Counted from the stretch's first letter, positions 34,838 through 43,795 are shown. The stretch is 64,000 bases of DNA from Chroococcidiopsis sp. CCMEE 29 (GCF_023558375.1 NZ_CP083761.1:4109001-4173000); one strand, 5' to 3'. A program made the numbers and translations. The notes: generated by a model from the sequence alone, not told the origin.

Positions 34838-36631
34838 TCAAAACCTTTTGTTCTTACTTTCTTGCAGCGCACCGCCTAACCCCTGGAGGATGCCGCGACC
34901 AATCAAACCAATGGCGCGACCAATTACTTGTGTGAGTACGTAGACAACACCACTGCCTATAAAAGCTACTGCTGCTCGCAGACGAGGAGCGATCGCATCA
35001 CGAAGTTCTAGCGCTAACGTCACTACTAAAGGAATACCAGATAGTTTTTTCAATTCCTGACTACGAGGCGCATAAACCGAGATTTTGGCGATGCCACGAC
35101 TTACCAACACAAACAGTTCATAGCGGCTCTCAAAAATCTTCTGGGGTTCACCAATATAATTTTCCAGGCGATACTTCCAAGACAAATTATTTCTAAACCG
35201 CTCAACTTCTCGCGTAGAAATCAACCGCCGATCGTAAAAACTTTGTTTAACCTCCTCCACATCGGCAAACCGATTCAAAAGTGGCTGCACTACCCCATTA
35301 GCTAGCTGAATCAATAAATTTTGTAAGATAGTTTCCGCCCGTTCCATCGCCTCCGGACTACCAGCTGGGTATGGAACATTATCAATTACTAAGGGCGTTT
35401 TAAATAGTAGATAGGCAAAGAAATCAAAAACAAGAGGAATTTTATCCAAAATCCCTGTTTGCACAACTACAGCATCTTGCAACAAAGCGCTAACAATCTC
35501 TAAATTGCGATCGCCTACTTGCAAGGTAGAGTATCTGCCAAAAAACTCTATTGTTGCTGCCTGCCATAAATCCCGCAATAGGACAGACTGCATTGCTTTT
35601 AGTTGGGGCATCTGGACTTGAGAAAAACGCAGTTCTTCCAGAAAATCCTCAATCTTTCGCAGGATGAGAGTAAGTAATTCCCGTTTTTTCTCTTCCCTGA
35701 ATATATCAATTTCTAGAGGTGTACGGGTCAAATTTTCTAGACTAAACTGGAGTTTCGCTCGCGTAGATTTAAATAGGGCAGAGCGTAAATTCTTTAAACT
35801 GAGCTGGGAAGGAGTTACTACTGGAGAAATAGCTGGAGGCGGTAAGGATGACCTAACCTGCAACTCAACACTCTGGCTCCTGACTCTTGACCCCTGACTC
35901 TTGACCCCTGACTCTTGACCCCTGACCCCTGACCCCTGACTCCTAATTTCAGGTGGAGCTAACAGCTTGTTTAGTATCCACCGGGCTGCTAACAGTTCTC
36001 GCCGCTGTCCAGCTAGGAGCGCTCGATCCAGTACTGGGAGTCCAGGGATTTGCAGTTGTGCTGTCACCTCAGCTAAGGTGGCATTGATTTGCCCCACTCC
36101 TGAAAAACGCAGACGATTCCAAGATTTGATCAGAATATTCGAGCTAGTGGGCAATGAATTTTCTAGTGTTTCTGCCTCTTGTCTGTTACTTATCACCTCA
36201 GTCCAATAAGAGCTACCCGTTGCTACCTGACGCATTACAGCAACTATCTCCGAGACAGGAGCTCCTTTGGGGTAGTATCCATCTACTCCAGCTTGTCGCG
36301 CTGCTGCCAACAGGCTAGGTTCTTGCAGAGAACTAAGTAACAACACCGGCAGGTTGGGGTACTGGGTTTTCAGTTGCCTACAATCTTGTAGCTCCACTGA
36401 CTGATTAGGCTGGGAGCGATCTAAAGATAGTTCTAATAGAACCAAATCTAATGCTAGCGAAGGAACGTTAGAGGCGTTATCGGATGCTGTTAAAAGCTGC
36501 AATCCCCCAGCAATGGTTTCAGCCTCAGCTACTACTTGCAGCTCAGAAAATTGCTCAAATACTACGCGCAACCCGGTACGGTAGACGCGGTCTGGATCAA
36601 TTAGTAATAGCTTGAGTGTACGATCGCGCAT
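34838..36631 (-). CDS. Ycf55-like (DUF3685) protein with pseudo-receiver domain
   Basis: 597 residues. The N-terminal 135 residues resemble a response-regulator receiver (LKLLLIDPDRVYRTGLRVVF, ...YYPKGAPVSEIVAVM), but the phosphoacceptor Asp is Glu67 (LDLVLLELSL), so normal phosphorylation is unlikely. The rest matches DUF3685, the family of algal plastid Ycf55, ending in a hydrophobic segment (VAFIGSGVVYVLTQVIGRAI). The linker near residues 230-251 (SQGSGVR, GQESGVK, SQGSRVR) is a three-fold 7-residue repeat encoded by a 63-bp run of nine heptamers. Function unknown. Confidence 0.82.
   Translation of the reverse strand: MRDRTLKLLLIDPDRVYRTGLRVVFEQFSELQVVAEAETIAGGLQLLTASDNASNVPSLALDLVLLELSLDRSQPNQSVELQDCRQLKTQYPNLPVLLLSSLQEPSLLAAARQAGVDGYYPKGAPVSEIVAVMRQVATGSSYWTEVISNRQEAETLENSLPTSSNILIKSWNRLRFSGVGQINATLAEVTAQLQIPGLPVLDRALLAGQRRELLAARWILNKLLAPPEIRSQGSGVRGQESGVKSQGSRVRSQSVELQVRSSLPPPAISPVVTPSQLSLKNLRSALFKSTRAKLQFSLENLTRTPLEIDIFREEKKRELLTLILRKIEDFLEELRFSQVQMPQLKAMQSVLLRDLWQAATIEFFGRYSTLQVGDRNLEIVSALLQDAVVVQTGILDKIPLVFDFFAYLLFKTPLVIDNVPYPAGSPEAMERAETILQNLLIQLANGVVQPLLNRFADVEEVKQSFYDRRLISTREVERFRNNLSWKYRLENYIGEPQKIFESRYELFVLVSRGIAKISVYAPRSQELKKLSGIPLVVTLALELRDAIAPRLRAAVAFIGSGVVYVLTQVIGRAIGLIGRGILQGLGGALQESKNKRF
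35880..35942. repeat. STRR: nine heptamers (63 bp) inside a coding region
   Basis: Nine tandem heptamers of the CTGACTC/TTGACCC/CTGACCC type. Their total of 63 bp equals 21 codons, so the ycf55-like frame stays open and the protein shows a 7-residue repeat. The same class of heptamer occurs at the end of ygfZ (31652-31686) and near 62018. Confidence 0.85.
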
Positions 36632-36673
36632 GATGAGTTAATTTTTACTCACCTGCAGCGTACCGCAAATTTC

Positions 36674-37117
36674 TCATTCCTGGGAATGCCGATAGCCGTA
36701 AAAGTTGATGCTATAGTCAGTAATCCGTACTCCTGTTTTTTGTTCAATTTCCTCGATTAGACTTTCTGGCAGTTCTACCTCAATATCTAAAATCTGATTG
36801 GTATCCAGGCAGTTGACATGGCTGTGGGAGTCGCTAATATTCCCATACAAGCGCCCATCTGAGCGCTCAACGCACTCAATGATACCCTGACTCGATAGCG
36901 CCTCTAAATTCTGATACACGGATGTATGACCAATGCTTTTGCCTTGCTGGTTCAAGCGATCGTATATTTCTCTAGCTGATAGGTGCTCTTGCGCATGCCA
37001 AAGCAGCTCCAAAATGAAGCGACGCTGGCGGCTCAAGCGCATACCTAAAAGCTGACACCGCTCAACAGCATCTTCTAGCGATCGAATTTGTTTTACAGCT
37101 GCCGCTTCTTTGTACAT
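36674..37117 (-). CDS. Fur family regulator, FurC/PerR-like
   Basis: 147 residues. The winged-helix domain has LGMRLSRQRRFILELLWHAQ and GHTSVYQNLEALSSQGIIEC (recognition helix). The C-terminal metal domain has HSHVNCLDTNQI. No CxxC structural-zinc motifs are present; cysteines are scattered. The HTSVYQNLEALSSQGII and GYRHS features point to the cyanobacterial FurC/PerR branch, not to FurA or Zur, by memory of those proteins. PerR-type regulators repress peroxide defence genes such as the peroxiredoxin nearby. It is upstream of the ycf55-like gene with a 42-bp gap and could share its transcript. Confidence 0.8.
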   Translation of the reverse strand: MYKEAAAVKQIRSLEDAVERCQLLGMRLSRQRRFILELLWHAQEHLSAREIYDRLNQQGKSIGHTSVYQNLEALSSQGIIECVERSDGRLYGNISDSHSHVNCLDTNQILDIEVELPESLIEEIEQKTGVRITDYSINFYGYRHSQE

Positions 37118-37468
37118 ATCTAAATTTCTTAACCAATTAGGTAGGTTAAGCCTCTACCTCTTGTTTATTGTTTTACCAACTACCCCCTCTAAGCGAGGAG
37201 TTGGTCGTTCTATTCAACCATGGGGAACTTGGTTCCAATACCCTTACTCCTTATTGTCAGCTAATAGCTACTAGTTAAGAGAGTAATGGTGTTGGGGAGT
37301 TTGTCTTTAGCTTGTTGGCTGGAGGATCAGACCCTAAGTTGCTATACAAACTCATTACAACTTTAACCTATTTTGGATTGAAACGTCTACAAGCTAGTGC
37401 AGTTGGAGCCAGCTCTAGCCTGGTTGTCAGCATGTTATCAGCAACAGGCAACTTGAACTGAAAAAATG
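37118..37468. other. Intergenic region with hairpin
   Basis: About 350 bp. A hairpin lies at 37177-37204 (CCAACT ... AGTTGG, with CCCCCT/AGG inside). It may end the LuxR-type gene transcript or lie in the fur leader. Nothing else is recognised. Confidence 0.4.
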
Positions 37469-37894
37469 TTATTCCTGCAGCAGATTTTCTTCCAAAAGCC
37501 GTGTAATCATTGCTGTTCTGGATGTGACACCGAGTTTGACGAAAATCCGGCGGAGGTGAGTAGCAACTGTCCAAGGGCTGATGTGAAGTAGATTGGCAAT
37601 AGATTTGTTAGAAAGACCCTGTGCAACTAATTTAGCGATCGCCTGTTCGCGGGGGCTGAGTTTAATTTGATCGCTAGACCTAGTTCTACAGCGCACCAGG
37701 TAGTAGTGTACCCCATCAATATCAGATTCAAAAATTACCTCATTTACTATCTGTTCAGTTCCTTGAAGTAAGATGGTTGGATTAGAAGTGGCAACTTGTC
37801 CGATCAGACTCTTTAGCAGCACTTCCTTTTCGTGTAAAACTACATTCTGAGTATCCGATTGATTAACTAGATTATTTATTGTTAAGGGAAACAT
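37469..37894 (-). CDS. LuxR-type helix-turn-helix transcriptional regulator
   Basis: 141 residues. The C-terminal 62 residues are a clear LuxR/GerE DNA-binding domain: LSPREQAIAKLVAQGLSNKS, IANLLHISPWTVATHLRRIF and VKLGVTSRTAMITRLLEE. The N-terminal 75 residues have no receiver domain and no recognised sensor domain, although the segment VNEVIFESDIDGVHYYLVR looks structured. Such single-domain proteins are common in cyanobacteria; target genes are unknown. Confidence 0.85.
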   Translation of the reverse strand: MFPLTINNLVNQSDTQNVVLHEKEVLLKSLIGQVATSNPTILLQGTEQIVNEVIFESDIDGVHYYLVRCRTRSSDQIKLSPREQAIAKLVAQGLSNKSIANLLHISPWTVATHLRRIFVKLGVTSRTAMITRLLEENLLQE

Positions 37895-38376
37895 TGCTTC
37901 TGTTCATCCTTCAGATTTTGTTATATATATGAATTCAAAAATTCGGACAAAAATTTAGGGATGAATACATGATTCTTATTAAACCGATAGACCGATTACA
38001 GCTAGTGCAGATAAGCAATACTACTGGCGCGATCGCCTAATAGTTATCCCCTACTTTCAGGGACAAGCACAGAGCATTACCTAGCTGTACAATGCTTCAT
38101 CCTGTAACTAAATTCAATTGTCGCTCAAATGAGTGACACTCAACCAAGCTACTAAAAATATGTTTCACCAGAAAAAGCGACTGGTAAACAACTTACAACA
38201 GCAGTTATATCTAAAAGTTGACGACGAGCTGTATTCAAGAGGTAAATCAGGTTAGGTGCGGTGCAAAAAACAATTTGTCCCAGCTCTTAAACGTTGCTGC
38301 AATAGTTTGAAACAAAATTTATCCAAAGTTCTGATATCAATCTATTAGGCAAAATGGCTCTCATTAGAGAGGAGCA
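37895..38376. other. Divergent intergenic region
   Basis: About 480 bp between the LuxR-type regulator gene (minus) and the lipoprotein gene (plus). I see no gene-like frame, tRNA or repeat. Confidence 0.4.
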
Positions 38377-38877
38377 ATGTTCTCTAAACTGGACAAGCAT
38401 TCAGCGCTAAGGCTTTTCTCCCTTCTTGCTGTGCTTCTGCTATGTGTGTCAGCAGGCTGCAAGGCGGGATTAAGAGGAGCGACTTACACAGCTAAGGACG
38501 CAGTCATAATATCTACGCCAGCAGATTGTAAGGGAAGATTGGCAGGATTAACTTACATGGATCAGGAGAACGCAATGGCATTGCTATCCGTAGCCCTGCA
38601 AGACGGGTTTATAGATGATCTTGTCGTTATTCAAATCAATGACCAAGAAGTATTCCGTAAGCCAAGCGTGAAGACAAGATTTCAAATTGGATTAGCAGAT
38701 TCTTTTGAAGTCAACGTCCAAGAAGGCTCTGTGAAGGTTGAAGTGCTCCTGCCAGCAAAGCAATTATCAGAATCGATTGTTTTGCCAGTTACCAATCTAG
38801 TGTATCTAGGTGTTTCCCTAACTCCTGAAGGCAAAATTAGCTACCGAGTTTCTCATGAGCCATTTGGATATTTATGA
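38377..38877 (+). CDS. Probable lipoprotein, unknown function
   Basis: 166 residues. The N-terminus is a signal peptide ending in a lipobox (LLLCVSAGC, Cys about residue 28). The mature part is mostly beta-like, with DDLVVIQINDQEVFRKPSVK and VKVEVLLPAKQLSESIVL resembling an immunoglobulin-like or carbohydrate-binding sandwich, which is only an impression. AGGAG lies before the ATG. The next gene starts 119 bp downstream on the same strand and may be functionally linked. Confidence 0.7.
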   Translation: MFSKLDKHSALRLFSLLAVLLLCVSAGCKAGLRGATYTAKDAVIISTPADCKGRLAGLTYMDQENAMALLSVALQDGFIDDLVVIQINDQEVFRKPSVKTRFQIGLADSFEVNVQEGSVKVEVLLPAKQLSESIVLPVTNLVYLGVSLTPEGKISYRVSHEPFGYL

Positions 38878-38996
38878 AAAAAGAGGTAATTGCTATGCCC
38901 AGGAACCAGACGTGATTTTGCAGTATTGGTCTGCTCAATACCAAAGTTAATTTCCAATTATAAGCCGAACCCCAAAAATAAAAGAGGAAACTTAAG

Positions 38997-41165
38997 ATGA
39001 ATGAGCAGTATTTGTTTGAAAGAGTAGATGGTTTCACGCCTCATGCTGATGAGCAATCTTCTCGTCCCTTACCTGAAACTACACCGCTGCCAAGACCATT
39101 TTCTACTGCAATACCGTCTGCTTTCCTAGCCGATGCTAGTGGTATTTATCAATGGATTAGCCCTAAGTCGTCTCCTTCATTTCCACCGCTTTTATTAGGG
39201 AGACAAGAGTTACGGCTAGACGTGGATGGGTACTATCCCCAAATGGTTGCTAGCGGAACGATTGTTTCATCCATGTCTAAGACCATCCATTGGATTGCTA
39301 ATCTAACCGCTAACAACTCAAATTCATGGAGTGGCAATATTTGGTACAAAGACGGCGATGTAGCCATTTTCCCTTACACTAACGTTGAAATTCAGGTGAC
39401 ACATAGTTGGCTCCACAACAAGCAAAGCGCTACTGTCACCTTCTCCGGAGGAGGTGTTGCCAATCTTGTTCGTATTTTTAGATATAAATCTCCATATTTC
39501 CACTTAGTGGAATTCGAATTTGACAGCGTTGAAGGTACAACCGCAGTAACCACTGTAGAAACCCATGCCCACCCCAATCGACCTGCCAGCTTGCCCCAGG
39601 AAAGCCTGTCCATCGAGAAAGCTTTTGAGCGTGCCGGTTTTAATGTCAAGAAGTCGGGCGACGATAATACTATACCCATAACTGCAACGGGTAGCGATGC
39701 AAGGTGGAGTGATATGGAAATGCATGATGCCATGCAGATATATTGGTCCCGCTTTGCTAATAAGCCCCAGTGGTCTTTGTGGGTGCTATTTGCGTCCTTA
39801 CACGAGACAGGTACGAGTCTCGGCGGGATTATGTTTGATGACATTGGTCCCAATCACCGTCAAGGCACTGCCATCTTTAATGATTCGTTCATTAAGAACG
39901 CACCTCCAGGTGATGCCAATCCAGAGGCGTGGGTACAGCGGATGCGCTTCTGGACTGCTTGTCATGAAATGGGTCATAGCTTCAATTTGGCTCACTCTTG
40001 GCAGAAGCAGCATCCACCAGAGTGGGGTACTGCTTGGATTCCACTCACCAATGAGCCGAAAGCTCGCAGTTTCATGAACTACCCCTTCAGGGTTTCTGGT
40101 GGTCAAACGGCGTTTTTTGCCGATTTTGAGTATCGGTTTAGTGATGGGGAACTGCTGTTCATGCGGCACGCGCCAGCCCGATTTGTGCAAATGGGTAATG
40201 CTGATTGGTTTGATCATCATGGCTTTCAGCAGGCGATTGTTTCTCCAGAACCAACGCTGCAACTGGAATTGCGTGTCAATCGGAAAACAGCATTATTTGA
40301 ATTCCTAGAACCAGTGGTGCTGGAATTGAAGCTGACTAACATCTCGTCTCAGCCGCAGCTGATTGAAGAAAAGCTCTTGGCGATGCTGGATCATATGATT
40401 GTGATGATCAAGAAAGACGACAAGCCAGCACGTCAGTTTGTCCCCTATGCTCAGTATTGTTGGCAGCATCAGCTGAGAGCATTGATGCCAGGAGAAGCGG
40501 TCTATGAATCGCTCTTTGTCTCTGCTGGTAAGAACGGCTGGGATATCGCCGAACCAGGTTACTACACGATTCAGGTTGCTTTACACCTTGAGGAGCAGGA
40601 GCAAGACTTAGTTTCTAACCCGTTACGTTTGCGGATTGCGCCACCGCACGGCTATGAGGAGGAGTTTCTTGCTCAAGATTTCTTCTCTGAAGCAGTTGGT
40701 CGGATCTTGACGTTTGACGGTAGCCAAGTTTTGAATAAAGGCAATGAAACACTGCATGAGGTAGTGGACAAGCTAAGCGATCGCCCGGTTGCTATCCATG
40801 CCAAGGTGGCTTTGGGCAATTCAATGGCGTACGAATCCAAACAACTGATTGTGAGAGACGTTACGCCTGCAAAGATGGTGGAGAGCAAGCTCATTGCAGT
40901 CAGCTCCCCCGATCAAGAAGAGGCTCGCAAGCAGCTGAGTACCGCTTTGATCGGCAATCAGAATTTGGCAGCAAAAACACTCGGTCACATTGACTATAAG
41001 TATTATGTAGACCGCTTCAGCGATTGGCTGGCTAACCGAGGAGATACTAAGGCAGCTGTAAAGATACAGAATGACCTGTATCAAACCTTATCAGACCGCA
41101 ATGTATTGGATCAGGTCTTGCAAGACATCAAACAGCGCTGCGACAAATACGAACACAAAAAATAA
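38997..41165 (+). CDS. Large hypothetical protein with HExxH metalloprotease motif
   Basis: 722 residues. The motif HEMGHSFNLAHSW (323-335) has the HExxHxxxxxH zinc-binding arrangement of metzincin-like peptidases, in the context MRFWTACHEMGHSFNLAHSW. The region before it (residues 85-300) is rich in beta-like segments, and the region after (about 415-550) resembles immunoglobulin-like modules (LELRVNRKTALFEFLEPVVL). The C-terminal 150 residues are helical. There is no signal peptide, so the protein may be cytoplasmic or exported another way. I do not recognise the family; peptidase activity is an inference from the motif. Confidence 0.75.
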   Translation: MNEQYLFERVDGFTPHADEQSSRPLPETTPLPRPFSTAIPSAFLADASGIYQWISPKSSPSFPPLLLGRQELRLDVDGYYPQMVASGTIVSSMSKTIHWIANLTANNSNSWSGNIWYKDGDVAIFPYTNVEIQVTHSWLHNKQSATVTFSGGGVANLVRIFRYKSPYFHLVEFEFDSVEGTTAVTTVETHAHPNRPASLPQESLSIEKAFERAGFNVKKSGDDNTIPITATGSDARWSDMEMHDAMQIYWSRFANKPQWSLWVLFASLHETGTSLGGIMFDDIGPNHRQGTAIFNDSFIKNAPPGDANPEAWVQRMRFWTACHEMGHSFNLAHSWQKQHPPEWGTAWIPLTNEPKARSFMNYPFRVSGGQTAFFADFEYRFSDGELLFMRHAPARFVQMGNADWFDHHGFQQAIVSPEPTLQLELRVNRKTALFEFLEPVVLELKLTNISSQPQLIEEKLLAMLDHMIVMIKKDDKPARQFVPYAQYCWQHQLRALMPGEAVYESLFVSAGKNGWDIAEPGYYTIQVALHLEEQEQDLVSNPLRLRIAPPHGYEEEFLAQDFFSEAVGRILTFDGSQVLNKGNETLHEVVDKLSDRPVAIHAKVALGNSMAYESKQLIVRDVTPAKMVESKLIAVSSPDQEEARKQLSTALIGNQNLAAKTLGHIDYKYYVDRFSDWLANRGDTKAAVKIQNDLYQTLSDRNVLDQVLQDIKQRCDKYEHKK

Positions 41166-41190
41166 GACAAATTGATGCGTAAATGTTAGT

Positions 41191-41230
41191 GAAGCCGTTT
41201 TACCTAATTACAGGTAAGGCGGCTTTCTTC
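41191..41230 (+). terminator. Hairpin terminator after the HExxH protein gene
   Basis: GAAGCCGTTTTACCT and AGGTAAGGCGGCTTTC pair with a few G-T wobbles around a short loop, followed by TTCTTCG. It lies 26 bp after the stop codon. Its position inside the longer crr6 reading frame supports the later crr6 start. Confidence 0.6.
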
Positions 41231-41326
41231 GTTCGCAAAAACATTTTGCCTGTAACAATAGACAGAGAAATCAGCGCTTTCTGCGCTATTGTCGGCTTTG
41301 GGAAGAAATCTAGTCTTGATGAGTCA

Positions 41327-41800
41327 ATGACAACTACGATCACACTGAACTCTGAGTGCATTAACAATTTAGATCTGTCGCCAGTACAAACGGTGATTGA
41401 AAACTGGCTGCAACAGGGAGCGATCGCATCCTACGAGCAGCAGTTGAGCTTCGACATCAATTATGCCCGTGAGCCAGAAGATCCAAGGGAACTCTCAGAA
41501 ATCCCAGAAGTGAGGCTATGGTTTATTCGGCTGGATGCACGCTATCCTTGGTTGCCATTTCTGTTGGACTGGAAAGCTGGGGAATTCGTCCGCTATACTG
41601 CCATGCTTGTGCCACACCAATTCAGTCGCAAAGAAGGCATCCAGTACAATCCAGAAGCCCTAGAAATCTTTTTGATGCACAAAATTTTTGTCTTAACCGA
41701 TTGGATGCAACAACTGGGTATCCCTAGTGTGTCACGATTAAAGTCAATGGGTCAGATGTTGGGCTATGACTTAGATGATTTGCTGTTTAACTTGCTCTGA
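41327..41800 (+). CDS. CRR6-like (DUF1817) NDH-1 assembly factor
   Basis: 157 residues from ATG 41327 (MTTTITLNSECINN). An upstream extension to 41183 covers a terminator hairpin and is rejected. Motifs are FDINYAREPEDPRELSEIPE, LWFIRLDARYPWLPFLLDWK, and MVPHQFSRKEGI-like HQFSRKEGIQYNPEALEIFL, matching the chlororespiratory reduction 6 family. In plants and cyanobacteria CRR6 helps assemble the NDH-1 complex hydrophilic arm (NdhI maturation). Monocistronic. Confidence 0.88.
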   Translation: MTTTITLNSECINNLDLSPVQTVIENWLQQGAIASYEQQLSFDINYAREPEDPRELSEIPEVRLWFIRLDARYPWLPFLLDWKAGEFVRYTAMLVPHQFSRKEGIQYNPEALEIFLMHKIFVLTDWMQQLGIPSVSRLKSMGQMLGYDLDDLLFNLL

Positions 41801-41842
41801 GCGCTCTAAAATTAGACGATTGCTGTGGAGACAGCCCTGTGG

Positions 41843-42049
41843 TTAGCCTGCTAAATCAACCAAAGCGTCCCGGCGGAACTGAACCATCCGTGAGACTGAA
41901 CTCCGATAATGCTCAGAGGTGAATACTGTCAGCGTAATGCTGCCTTGACCAGAGTCTAGTACGTGTTTTACGGTGCAAGTTTGCCTCTTGTGATTACAGT
42001 AAGCAACAATGCGATCGCCACTCTGAATATCCATTGCTTGAATTTTCAT
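41843..42049 (-). CDS. Small conserved hypothetical protein
   Basis: 68 residues (MKIQAMDIQSGDRIVAYCNH). The beta-rich sequence with IQSGDRIVAYCN and GSITLTVFTSEHYRSS suggests a small barrel. The start ATG at 42049 is plausible. I know no function. It lies 68 bp downstream of the next minus-strand gene. Confidence 0.6.
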   Translation of the reverse strand: MKIQAMDIQSGDRIVAYCNHKRQTCTVKHVLDSGQGSITLTVFTSEHYRSSVSRMVQFRRDALVDLAG

Positions 42050-42117
42050 TACTACTCATCTTCATTACTTAAAGAATTAAAACAGCCAATCTTCTTCAGT
42101 CTGAACCAGCAATGCCC

Positions 42118-42660
42118 TCAATTTTTCCAATTCACTTCTGAAACTTCTTTTTCAACTACCAAACTATTAGAGAGCTGCTGCCAAGCTTTCTGAGTCCATG
42201 CCTCATGGAATAATAGTACATTGGACATTTTGAAATCGAATGGATGAGGTGGTTCTAGTACAAACGAGGTAGAACATTTTTCATGAGACTTAACGAAGCT
42301 GACTATCCAAGGGAGAAAATCTAAGATTTCCTCTGGCAATAGGGTTAATTCAAAGTGCCAACTTTGATTGAATCCCCGACAGTCTTTTTCCCGCTTTGCA
42401 GCTACGATTACACCAGCACCTTTATTAATAGCCACCCGAAGAATAAATGGACGCTCAGGAACTAATTCATCAGGAGCTGTGTGCGCATAAACACACACAT
42501 AATTTAGTTGTCGCCTCCGATCGATCCAAGAAGCCATAGAGGAATTGCTAGCGTAGGAGCTACCGTTAGTAATGCTCACTGGCATTTCCATCGCTGTGGC
42601 AAACAAAGAGTAAAACTCACGCCTTAACTGAGAAACAATGCGTATTGCTTCTGGAGTCAT
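42118..42660 (-). CDS. Conserved hypothetical protein
   Basis: 180 residues, soluble. Features are IVSQLRREFYSLFATAMEMP, LNYVCVYAHTAPDELVPERP and FHEAWTQKAWQQLSNSLVVE. No motif points to an activity. Likely cotranscribed with the small gene downstream at 41843. I do not recognise the family. Confidence 0.6.
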   Translation of the reverse strand: MTPEAIRIVSQLRREFYSLFATAMEMPVSITNGSSYASNSSMASWIDRRRQLNYVCVYAHTAPDELVPERPFILRVAINKGAGVIVAAKREKDCRGFNQSWHFELTLLPEEILDFLPWIVSFVKSHEKCSTSFVLEPPHPFDFKMSNVLLFHEAWTQKAWQQLSNSLVVEKEVSEVNWKN

Positions 42661-42761
42661 GTTAACTAAACCTCTTCGTAAAGAATGCTAAATAGCTGTA
42701 GTTAAAATTTCCAATGAACGTGGTACAAATATCTTTGCATTTTTATTTATGACTAGCTAAA

Positions 42762-43214
42762 TTAGATAGTGGCGATCGCACCATCAGGCATTGTTGCCCC
42801 ATGTAAGTCAGCTTGACTTAAATTCACTTCACTCAGGTCAATATTAGTTAAATTTGCATTCCTTAAGTTTGTCTTAGTCAAGTTTGTTTCAGTTAAACTT
42901 GCCCCAGTTAGAGTCGCTTCTGTGAGATTTGCACGACTTAAATTTGTCCGTGTTAGGTTGATATTACTTAAATTTGCATTCGTCAAGTTTGCTCTCGTCA
43001 AGTTTGTTTCAGTTAAATTTGCCCCAGTTAAAGTTGCCCCTGTCAGATTTGCATGACTTAAATTTGTCCTTGTCAGGTTGGCACCACTTAAGTTAGAACC
43101 ACTCAAGTTGGCACCACTTAAGTTAATGTTCCTTAAATTTGCCGCAATCAGGTTTAGATTTCTAAAATCCCTTTGTCCTGCTGTGTATCGGCTTAGGAGT
43201 TCTTTGATATTCAT
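42762..43214 (-). CDS. Pentapeptide-repeat protein
   Basis: 150 residues, almost wholly A(N/D)L-type pentapeptides such as ANLSG, SNLSG, ANLTR, TNLSH from residue 24 to 142. This predicts a right-handed quadrilateral beta helix with about six or seven coils. The leader (MNIKELLSRYTAGQRDFRNL) is a common cap in cyanobacterial members. No transmembrane segment or other domain is present. Role unknown; the family includes DNA-mimic gyrase protectors, but nothing here shows that. The DNA itself is repetitive as a result. Confidence 0.9.
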   Translation of the reverse strand: MNIKELLSRYTAGQRDFRNLNLIAANLRNINLSGANLSGSNLSGANLTRTNLSHANLTGATLTGANLTETNLTRANLTNANLSNINLTRTNLSRANLTEATLTGASLTETNLTKTNLRNANLTNIDLSEVNLSQADLHGATMPDGAIATI

Positions 43215-43473
43215 TGGGTTGTTTGAGATATTTAAAGGACTACCGTAATGTTTGAGTGCACTCCCTAGGCTGTAGACGGTAGGTGAGTATCAAGGCTACC
43301 GCAGAGGCAACGCAGGTAGGTTCTAATCAACTCACCTTAGGAGCGTACACAGGAGCCAGGATAGCGTTATTTTTGCCAATGATGCAAAGAGAGGTGACTC
43401 CGGTGCTTGTCTCCCTTCTTCAACACTTCCTAGTTAATGATGTATTCGTCAAAGGTTGTAGGGGCTTCGGGAG

Positions 43474-43662
43474 TCAGCGACGAGAGCTTCTCTTACGTTG
43501 CTTATGTTTGGCAACTGCTTTGCGCTTGCGTTTTTCAATCGGTGTTTCAAAGTGACGATGCTTCCTCATATCTGGGAAAATTCCCGCCTTGGAAACTTCT
43601 CGCTTGAATCGACGCAGTGCTGACTCAATTCCTTCATTTTCACCAGGAATTACTTGAGTCAT
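43474..43662 (-). CDS. rpsU: 30S ribosomal protein bS21
   Basis: 62 residues ([20 protein letters not shown]). The motifs [20 protein letters not shown] and [15 protein letters not shown] are those of bS21, and the tail is highly basic. Downstream of rbp on the same strand, as known in other cyanobacteria where rbpA1 and rpsU are linked. Confidence 0.95.
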   Translation of the reverse strand: MTQVIPGENEGIESALRRFKREVSKAGIFPDMRKHRHFETPIEKRKRKAVAKHKQRKRSSRR

Positions 43663-43732
43663 TGTATCTATTCTCCTAAAATTGACTGAATTAGTGACTG
43701 GCTCGTGCAGAGCAACCTAGTTATCCATCAGC

Positions 43733-43761
43733 AAAAAAGGGCAGACTCTTTGTCTACCCTT
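43733..43761 (-). terminator. Terminator/attenuator between rbp and rpsU
   Basis: On the minus strand AAGGGTAGAC and GTCTGCCCTT form a stem with one mismatch and a 5-base loop, followed by TTTT. It lies 35 bp after the rbp stop and 71 bp before the rpsU start. Part of the transcripts would end here, and the rest would read into rpsU. Confidence 0.75.
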
Positions 43762-43795
43762 CAAGACTTTAGAGCTAAATTCTTAGTCTTAGACC

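Noticed and set aside
41183-41326. N-terminal extension of the CRR6-like protein
   Set aside because: The extension covers a terminator hairpin and shows no family similarity; ATG 41327 fits the usual length.
42762-43214. Possible CRISPR or tandem-repeat array
   Set aside because: The regular DNA pattern is explained by in-frame pentapeptide repeats with 15-bp spacing.
43283-43555. 90-codon plus-strand frame overlapping rpsU
   Set aside because: It overlaps a certain ribosomal protein gene on the opposite strand and has no recognisable features.
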